DNA of 12,323 nt from Cytophagales bacterium (GTDB lineage Bacteria; Bacteroidota; Bacteroidia; Cytophagales; Cyclobacteriaceae), in the NCBI GenBank assembly GCA_003504855.1, contig DNZD01000057.1:1-12323 (forward strand). The letters run 5' to 3'. A model generated the notes under the pieces. The model ran no database searches and was not told the DNA's origin. It worked only from the letters and a program-made list of their open reading frames with translations. The position numbers and the translations under genes were made by a program. This document shows, in pieces, positions 7,598 to 12,323 of this stretch (positions are counted from its first letter, which is position 1; each line of letters begins with the position of its first letter).

Positions 7598-7627
7598 TTG
7601 CCGGTTCGCATTAATAAGCCTACTTTG
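7598..7627 (+). promoter_or_regulatory. putative promoter of the POT-OPT operon
   Basis: TTG (7598-7600), a 20-base spacer and TACTTTG (7621-7627) resemble the Bacteroidota TTTG-N19-21-TAnnTTTG promoter, with one base missing in the -7 element. It lies just after the pckG terminator and ends 17 bases before the POT start codon at 7645. Position and spacing are good; activity is inferred. Confidence 0.45.
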
Positions 7628-7644
7628 AAGTACCTAACCTGAAC

Positions 7645-9150
7645 ATGAATCAACCAACTGACAGTTCTTTCTTTGGTCACCCCCGGGGGCTGGCCACCTT
7701 GTTCTTCACTGAGATGTGGGAACGATTTAGTTACTATGGCATGCGCGCATTGTTACTGCTTTTCATGGTGGCTACCGTGGAGCATGGTGGCCTGGGCCTC
7801 GACGACAAAACTGCGGGTGCAGTCTATGGGCTTTATACCATGTTCGTATATCTCCTCGCTCTTCCAGGCGGATGGTTAGCCGATCGGTTTTTCGGACTTC
7901 GTAAGGCGGTATTCTATGGCGGGTGTATGATTGCAGCCGGTAACCTGATGTTGGTGCTGCCCTATACCCAAACGTTCTTTATCGGATTACTGCTCATCGT
8001 GATGGGCACAGGTTTGCTGAAGCCCAACGTGAGCAGTCTCGTGGGTGAACTATATCCCGCAGATCAGCAGGCAAAACGCGATGCGGGTTTTTCGATTTTC
8101 TATATGGGTATTAACCTCGGTGCGTTCATTTCGCCTTTCATTACAGGATACCTGGGTGAAAATATTAACTGGCACTATGGTTTTGCTGTAGCCGGCATCG
8201 GCATGGTACTGGGATTGGTTCAGTACAAAGCAACGGAGAAGTACCTCGGTTCGGCGGGTGAGGGTCCCAACCGACTCGAAGATGCCACGGCACAGGGCAA
8301 ACGGGAGCAATCCATTCGTACCGGACTGATGGTATTTGTGGGTGGCCTTATTGTATTCATGGCCTTGCTGCTCACCCGCACAGTTTCAATCAACCCGATC
8401 ACCTTCGCTCAGGCCTCTACCTATTTGATTGCAGCAAGCGCAGCGGCTTATTTTCTATATATTTTGTTATTTGAAAAATTAGATCCGACAGAAAAAAGGA
8501 AGATCGGAGTAATTGGAGTCTTTTTCGTGGCCTCATCGATGTTCTATGGCGGGTACGAACAACAAGGATCAACGCTGAACCTCTTTGCCGACCGGTACAC
8601 AGACATGTTTATCGGCACCTTCAAAATGCCAGCAAGCTGGCTTCAATCAGTCCCTCCATTTGCCGTGTTCATCTTTGCACCCATTTTCGCTTACGGTTGG
8701 GTATGGCTCGCCAAAAGAAATCTTAATCCTTCCACACCCGTGAAACTGGCAGCTGGCCTGCTGTTCATGGGTGCAGGGTACCTCGTAATGATGTGGGCAT
8801 CAACGATTGTAATTGGAGGTTCCAAGGCATTGCCCACCTGGTTGGTAGCCACCTATGTACTCCATACGTTTGGTGAGATTTGTCTCTATCCGGTAGGTCT
8901 GAGCGCGGTCACTAAGTTATCACCCAAGCGTTTGGTCGGTCAAATGATGGGTATTTGGTTTATGTCCCTCGCCTTGGGCAACCTGGTGGCCGGTCTCTTT
9001 GCCGGTGAGTTCGATGCCAATGCGGTTGCCGCCAATCCCCAGTTGCTCGTTGACCTGTTCTGGGTAGTGGTGAAGGTGATGGGCGTGGCCGGTTTGGTTG
9101 TACTTGTAATTAGCAAGCCCATCCGCAAATGGATGGCCGATATCCTATAA
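7645..9150 (+). CDS. POT/PTR2-family proton-coupled di-/tripeptide transporter
   Basis: A 501-residue inner-membrane major facilitator of the proton-dependent oligopeptide transporter family, importing di- and tripeptides with protons. The diagnostic ExxERF motif is E23-x-x-E26-R27-F28 (TEMWERFSYYGMRALL). The first PTR2 signature region runs from LPGGWLADRFFG (73-84) to GTGLLKPNVSSLVGELY (121-137), and the second is FSIFYMGINLGAFISPF (149-165). Further conserved acids are E305 in YGGYEQQGST and E411 in HTFGEICLYPVGLS, both in positions linked to proton coupling or substrate binding. About 12-14 hydrophobic segments are apparent, with a charged loop at about 197-225 between the two six-helix bundles. 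First gene of a two-gene unit; the OPT gene starts 5 bases after its stop. Peptide uptake is well supported; exact specificity is not. Confidence 0.95.
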   Translation: MNQPTDSSFFGHPRGLATLFFTEMWERFSYYGMRALLLLFMVATVEHGGLGLDDKTAGAVYGLYTMFVYLLALPGGWLADRFFGLRKAVFYGGCMIAAGNLMLVLPYTQTFFIGLLLIVMGTGLLKPNVSSLVGELYPADQQAKRDAGFSIFYMGINLGAFISPFITGYLGENINWHYGFAVAGIGMVLGLVQYKATEKYLGSAGEGPNRLEDATAQGKREQSIRTGLMVFVGGLIVFMALLLTRTVSINPITFAQASTYLIAASAAAYFLYILLFEKLDPTEKRKIGVIGVFFVASSMFYGGYEQQGSTLNLFADRYTDMFIGTFKMPASWLQSVPPFAVFIFAPIFAYGWVWLAKRNLNPSTPVKLAAGLLFMGAGYLVMMWASTIVIGGSKALPTWLVATYVLHTFGEICLYPVGLSAVTKLSPKRLVGQMMGIWFMSLALGNLVAGLFAGEFDANAVAANPQLLVDLFWVVVKVMGVAGLVVLVISKPIRKWMADIL

Positions 9151-9155
9151 CTCCT

Positions 9156-11189
9156 ATGGAAAAGTATAAACCCTACATCGCTCCGGAATTAAACATCGCG
9201 GAGTTCACAATTAAGTCAGTTCTGCTCGGAGCTTTCTTTGGTGTCGTCTTTGGCGCATCGACCGTATACCTGGCCCTTCGCGCAGGTCTCACGGTAACAG
9301 CTTCCATACCCATTGCAGTCATTGCGATTACACTGGGGCGGAAACTGTTCAAGACCACCATCCTCGAAAACAACATTATCCAAACCACGGGCTCAGCCGG
9401 CGAGTCAATTGCAGCCGGCGTTGCGTTTACCGTGCCTGGCTTTCTGTTTTTATCTTCCGATGAGAATGGGGTGAGTGTTGGTGCCGACTATTTCAATTAC
9501 ATCACGATCCTGATTCTCGCGGCATTCGGCGGTATGCTGGGCACGATGATGATGATTCCCCTGCGGCGATCCCTGATCGTAAAGGAGCATGAGAACCTTC
9601 CTTACCCAGAAGGCACCGCCTGCGCCACAGTATTGCAGGCCGGAGAAAAGGGAGGCGTTGTGGCCCAGACGGCATTTATAGGCATGGGAGTGGCCATTGG
9701 ATACGCCATGCTTCAAAAAGTATTTCATGTCATTGCTGAAATCCCTGCGTTTGTTACGAGACAGACCAATAAGTTCTGGCCATCGGCAACCATCAATGGA
9801 GAAATAACGCCGGAGTACCTGGGCATAGGCTATATCATTGGCCCAACGATTTCTGGAGTATTGGTGGCAGGTTCTGTCCTCGTGTGGTGGGCCATGATAC
9901 CCTTGCTGGCAACATTGGTGAACCCTGAATTGATTGCAGGTCAGCTTCATAAACTGGGTTACATCCATGATTTAGCACAAGCCGGTGGCCGCGGAGGCTG
10001 GGACCCCGTTACCAAAACATTTGCCAACCCGGCAACGGCCATCTATTTTGCCTATATCCGCCAGATCGGTGCCGGTGCAGTGGCTGCCGGAGGATTCATC
10101 ACCTTGTTAAAGACCCTGCCAACGATTATTGGTTCTTTCCGGGATAGCATTTCTTCCCTCAAGGAAAAGGGTGCTAAAGGGGTGTTGCGCACAGAGAACG
10201 ATTTGTCTTTGAAAGTTGTGTTGATCGGCAGTATGCTGCTGATTGTCACTGTTGTGGTACTGGATTATATCCCGGGTGACAGTGTCTTGCAAAAATTGTT
10301 CATAGGAATTCTGATGATCGTGTTCGGATTCTTTTTTGTCACGGTTGCAAGCCGCATTGTTGGATTGGTTGGGACCAGTAACAGTCCCATTTCCGGAATG
10401 ACCATCGCTACCCTGATGGGTACATGCTTGATTTTCACTTCAATTGGTTGGTCTGGCAAATTGTACGAACCGCTCGCCCTGGTGGTAGGAAGCATGATTT
10501 GTATTGCAGCTGCCAATGCTGGGGGCACTTCGCAGGACCTGAAGACCGGTTTCCTGATCGGTGCTACCCCGCGCTATCAACAGATTGCCTTGTTCATTGG
10601 CGCCATAGTTTCATCTATTGCCATTGGATTGATTGTGCAAGTACTGGATACACCAACATCAGCGATGCTCGCACAGGATCCAACCATGGTGCATGCCATT
10701 GGCTCAGACCGGTTCCCGGCTCCACAGGCTACCCTGATGGCCACCCTCACCAAAGGTATCCTGTCGTTTAATCTGGACTGGCAGTTCATCATGGTAGGAA
10801 TATTCATTGCGATTACATTGGAACTGTGCAACATCAAGGCCCTGGCATTTGCCATCGGATTGTATCTTCCTTTGTCTACGACATTGCCGATTTTCGTAGG
10901 CGGAGCACTTAAGGGGTTTGTCGACTGGCGGAAGGCGCGACGGAATGAAGTTGTAGAAGATGGTGACCTGAGCCGTGGCAATCTGTTTGCAACAGGTTTA
11001 GTTGCAGGTGGTGCCATCACCGGCGTCCTGGTAGCCGTGCTGAATGTTTTTTACTCCGAAGAGTTGCAACAATTCAATGCTGAACATGGTCTGGTGAACA
11101 GTCTTTCTGAGGGCGGATATTACCTGATGGGTACACTCATCTTTGCCGGCATGATGACCTGGCTTTATCGATCGGCAACCAAGGCATAA
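9156..11189 (+). CDS. OPT-family oligopeptide transporter
   Basis: A 677-residue polytopic membrane protein of the OPT family, prokaryotic branch. Landmarks: STVYLALRAGLTVTASIP (35-52), ENNIIQTTGSAGESIAAG (71-88), ENLPYPEGTACATVLQAGE (146-164), FWPSATINGEITPEYLGIG (207-225), NSPISGMTIATLMG (409-422), AANAGGTSQDLKTGFLIGATP (452-472) and ELCNIKALAFAIGLYLP (556-572). Many hydrophobic segments span the length. The start is set at 9156, MEKYKPYIAPELNIAEFT, 5 bases after the POT stop. An in-frame ATG at 9129 would add nine residues and overlap the POT gene by 22 bases; family N-termini resemble the shorter form. Transcription with a POT gene suggests peptide uptake, but few bacterial OPT proteins are characterised, and eukaryotic YSL relatives carry metal chelates, so metal-complex transport is an alternative. 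Confidence 0.93.
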   Translation: MEKYKPYIAPELNIAEFTIKSVLLGAFFGVVFGASTVYLALRAGLTVTASIPIAVIAITLGRKLFKTTILENNIIQTTGSAGESIAAGVAFTVPGFLFLSSDENGVSVGADYFNYITILILAAFGGMLGTMMMIPLRRSLIVKEHENLPYPEGTACATVLQAGEKGGVVAQTAFIGMGVAIGYAMLQKVFHVIAEIPAFVTRQTNKFWPSATINGEITPEYLGIGYIIGPTISGVLVAGSVLVWWAMIPLLATLVNPELIAGQLHKLGYIHDLAQAGGRGGWDPVTKTFANPATAIYFAYIRQIGAGAVAAGGFITLLKTLPTIIGSFRDSISSLKEKGAKGVLRTENDLSLKVVLIGSMLLIVTVVVLDYIPGDSVLQKLFIGILMIVFGFFFVTVASRIVGLVGTSNSPISGMTIATLMGTCLIFTSIGWSGKLYEPLALVVGSMICIAAANAGGTSQDLKTGFLIGATPRYQQIALFIGAIVSSIAIGLIVQVLDTPTSAMLAQDPTMVHAIGSDRFPAPQATLMATLTKGILSFNLDWQFIMVGIFIAITLELCNIKALAFAIGLYLPLSTTLPIFVGGALKGFVDWRKARRNEVVEDGDLSRGNLFATGLVAGGAITGVLVAVLNVFYSEELQQFNAEHGLVNSLSEGGYYLMGTLIFAGMMTWLYRSATKA

Positions 11190-11210
11190 CCAGCATTTAG
11201 TTTTAATAGA

Positions 11211-11244
11211 AAAGGCCCCGCTTTTGCGAGGCCTTTCTTTTTTT
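11211..11244. terminator. shared bidirectional terminator between the OPT gene and groEL
   Basis: AAAGGCCCCGC (11211-11221), a TTTT loop and GCGAGGCCTTT (11226-11236) form an 11-position stem. On the + strand transcript one internal C-A pair is mismatched and the stem is followed by C and seven T (11238-11244), serving the POT-OPT operon. On the - strand transcript the same position becomes a G-U wobble, so the stem is complete, but the following U tract is short (TTTTCT). It lies 21 bases after the OPT stop and 17 bases beyond the groEL stop. Confidence 0.88.
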
Positions 11245-11261
11245 ATTACTCAGGAAGATCA

Positions 11262-12323
11262 TTACATCATTCCGCCCATGCCGCCTCCGGGAGGCATAGC
11301 AGGCGCTTCTTTCTCTTCCTGGATTTCTGACACAACAGCTTCGGTAGTGAGCAGCAGTCCGGCGATAGAAGCAGCGTTCTCAAGGGCGAGACGGGATACC
11401 TTAGTCGGGTCGATGATACCAGCAGCGAAGAAATCTTCGTACTTGTTCTCACCGGCATTGTAACCAAAGTCTTTCTTGCCTTCTTTCACACGGTTCACCA
11501 CAACCGATCCTTCCTGACCAGCGTTTTCAGCGATGGTGCGGAGGGGAGCTTCCAGTGCCAGACGGATGATATTCACACCGGTGGCCTGGTCGTCGTTGTC
11601 TGTTACGACATTCTTCAGGGCTTCGATAGCGCGGATGTAAGCTACACCACCGCCAGGGATGATACCTTCCTGAACAGCCGCACGGGTAGCGTGCAATGCG
11701 TCGTCTACACGGTCTTTCTTCTCTTTCATTTCTACTTCGGTGGCTGCACCGATGTAGAGGATAGCAACACCGCCAGAGAGTTTAGCAAGGCGTTCCTGCA
11801 GTTTCTCACGGTCATAGTCGGAGGTGGTGGCATCGATCTGAGCTTTGATCTGGGCAATGCGTCCAGTGATCTCACTCTTCTTACCAGCGCCATTCACGAT
11901 GGTCGTGTTGTCTTTGTCAATGTTAACTTTTTCTGCTCGGCCGAGGGAATCCAATTTGGCATCCTCCAGTTTCATGCCTGTCTCTTCAGAGATCACGCGT
12001 CCACCAGTCAGGATTGCAATGTCTTCGAGCATCGCCTTACGACGATCACCAAAGCCAGGAGCTTTCACAGCGGCTACACGAAGGGCACCACGGATCTTAT
12101 TGACCACGAGGGTAGCCAGGGCTTCGCCTTCAACTTCTTCTGCAATGATCAACAGAGGCTTGCCAGTCTGGGCAGTGGCTTCCAGTACAGGAAGCAGTTC
12201 CTTCATCGAAGATATTTTCTTGTCATAGATGAGGATATAGGGAGAGTCGAGGTCGGCTTCCATTTTCTCCGTGTTGGTCACGAAGTAAGGGGAGAGGTAA
12301 CCACGATCGAACTGCATACCTTC
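11262..12323 (-). CDS. groEL: chaperonin GroEL (Hsp60), 5' end outside window
   Basis: The C-terminal 353 residues of GroEL; the frame stays open through the window edge ([14 protein letters not shown] is the first visible sequence), so roughly the first 190 residues are missing. Taking the Met of EGMQF as E. coli M193, numbering stays collinear to the ATPase residue: D206 here corresponds to D398 ([11 protein letters not shown]). Apical-domain residues that bind substrate and GroES are kept: Y7, Y11 and F12 (199, 203, 204), L42 and L45 (234, 237), L67, V71 and V72 (259, 263, 264). The equatorial PGGGVAY motif and the C-terminal [10 protein letters not shown] tail are present. It assists ATP-dependent folding in the cytosol together with GroES, whose gene would be expected upstream, beyond the window. 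It ends at the terminator shared with the OPT gene. Confidence 0.98.
   Translation of the reverse strand, partial: EGMQFDRGYLSPYFVTNTEKMEADLDSPYILIYDKKISSMKELLPVLEATAQTGKPLLIIAEEVEGEALATLVVNKIRGALRVAAVKAPGFGDRRKAMLEDIAILTGGRVISEETGMKLEDAKLDSLGRAEKVNIDKDNTTIVNGAGKKSEITGRIAQIKAQIDATTSDYDREKLQERLAKLSGGVAILYIGAATEVEMKEKKDRVDDALHATRAAVQEGIIPGGGVAYIRAIEALKNVVTDNDDQATGVNIIRLALEAPLRTIAENAGQEGSVVVNRVKEGKKDFGYNAGENKYEDFFAAGIIDPTKVSRLALENAASIAGLLLTTEAVVSEIQEEKEAPAMPPGGGMGGMM

Noticed and set aside
7382..7642. 86-codon + strand frame running from the end of pckG through its terminator
   Set aside because: Starts inside pckG in another frame and reads through the hairpin and the putative POT promoter; no motif support.
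9129..9155. Upstream ATG of the OPT gene giving nine extra residues
   Set aside because: It overlaps the end of the POT coding region, and the added residues (MDGRYPITP) do not resemble family N-termini, while the ATG at 9156 sits 5 bases after the POT stop.
9450..9968. 172-codon open frame on the - strand inside the OPT gene
   Set aside because: Antisense to conserved OPT motifs, rich in Cys, His and Arg with no domain resemblance and no promoter; a shadow of the sense frame.
11845..12228. 127-codon + strand frame opposite groEL
   Set aside because: Ser/Arg-rich low-complexity translation antisense to highly conserved GroEL sequence; typical shadow.
1..12323. CRISPR arrays, tRNA or rRNA genes, insertion sequences, phage or defence genes
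   Set aside because: No direct repeat series, cloverleaf-like sequence, transposase or integrase motif, or terminal inverted repeats were seen; gaps between genes are at most about 155 bases and are explained by promoters and terminators.

Overview
The window looks like a chromosomal segment of an aerobic member of the Bacteroidota, most likely Chitinophagales/Chitinophagaceae. This rests on gene content (exported DUF1080 and TIM-barrel sugar isomerases beside Gfo/Idh/MocA enzymes, a GTP-type PEP carboxykinase, a GroEL ending in a GGM tail), near-absence of Shine-Dalgarno sequences before the starts, and promoter-like TAnnTTTG elements typical of the phylum. The phylum is a confident call; the family is an inference from protein style. 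No rRNA, tRNA, CRISPR array, insertion sequence, phage gene or other sign of transfer was seen, and no gap between genes exceeds about 155 bases.

Left part (1-3592, + strand): the 3' end of a sugar or glycoside catabolic operon. In order: the C-terminal part of a Gfo/Idh/MocA oxidoreductase, a cytosolic-looking sugar isomerase/epimerase, a monohaem cytochrome c lipoprotein, a secreted DUF1080 (3-keto-disaccharide hydrolase-like) protein, and an isomerase/epimerase with a twin-arginine signal. Gaps are 4 to 24 bases. The set fits 3-keto-sugar chemistry: oxidation at C3, cleavage of the glycosidic bond by DUF1080, and further handling by isomerase-fold enzymes. The cytochrome could drain electrons from a dehydrogenase in the cell envelope.

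Middle (3594-7583): an aguB-aguA operon on the - strand (agmatine to N-carbamoylputrescine to putrescine) runs convergently into the sugar operon, with one base between the stop codons. It diverges from pckG (GTP-dependent PEP carboxykinase, gluconeogenesis) across a 155-base control region holding a TATATTTG box for aguB and two inverted repeats. pckG ends in a strong intrinsic terminator.

Right part (7598-12323): a promoter leads into a two-gene peptide-uptake operon, a POT/PTR2 proton-coupled transporter and an OPT-family transporter, ending at a hairpin shared with the convergent groEL gene, whose 5' part lies beyond the window.

Most of this is core metabolism and transport of recognised families. 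I found no convincing evidence of a new system. The points most worth a second look are the cytochrome inside the sugar operon, the apparent split of the two isomerases between compartments, the inverted repeats between aguB and pckG, and the paired peptide transporters.
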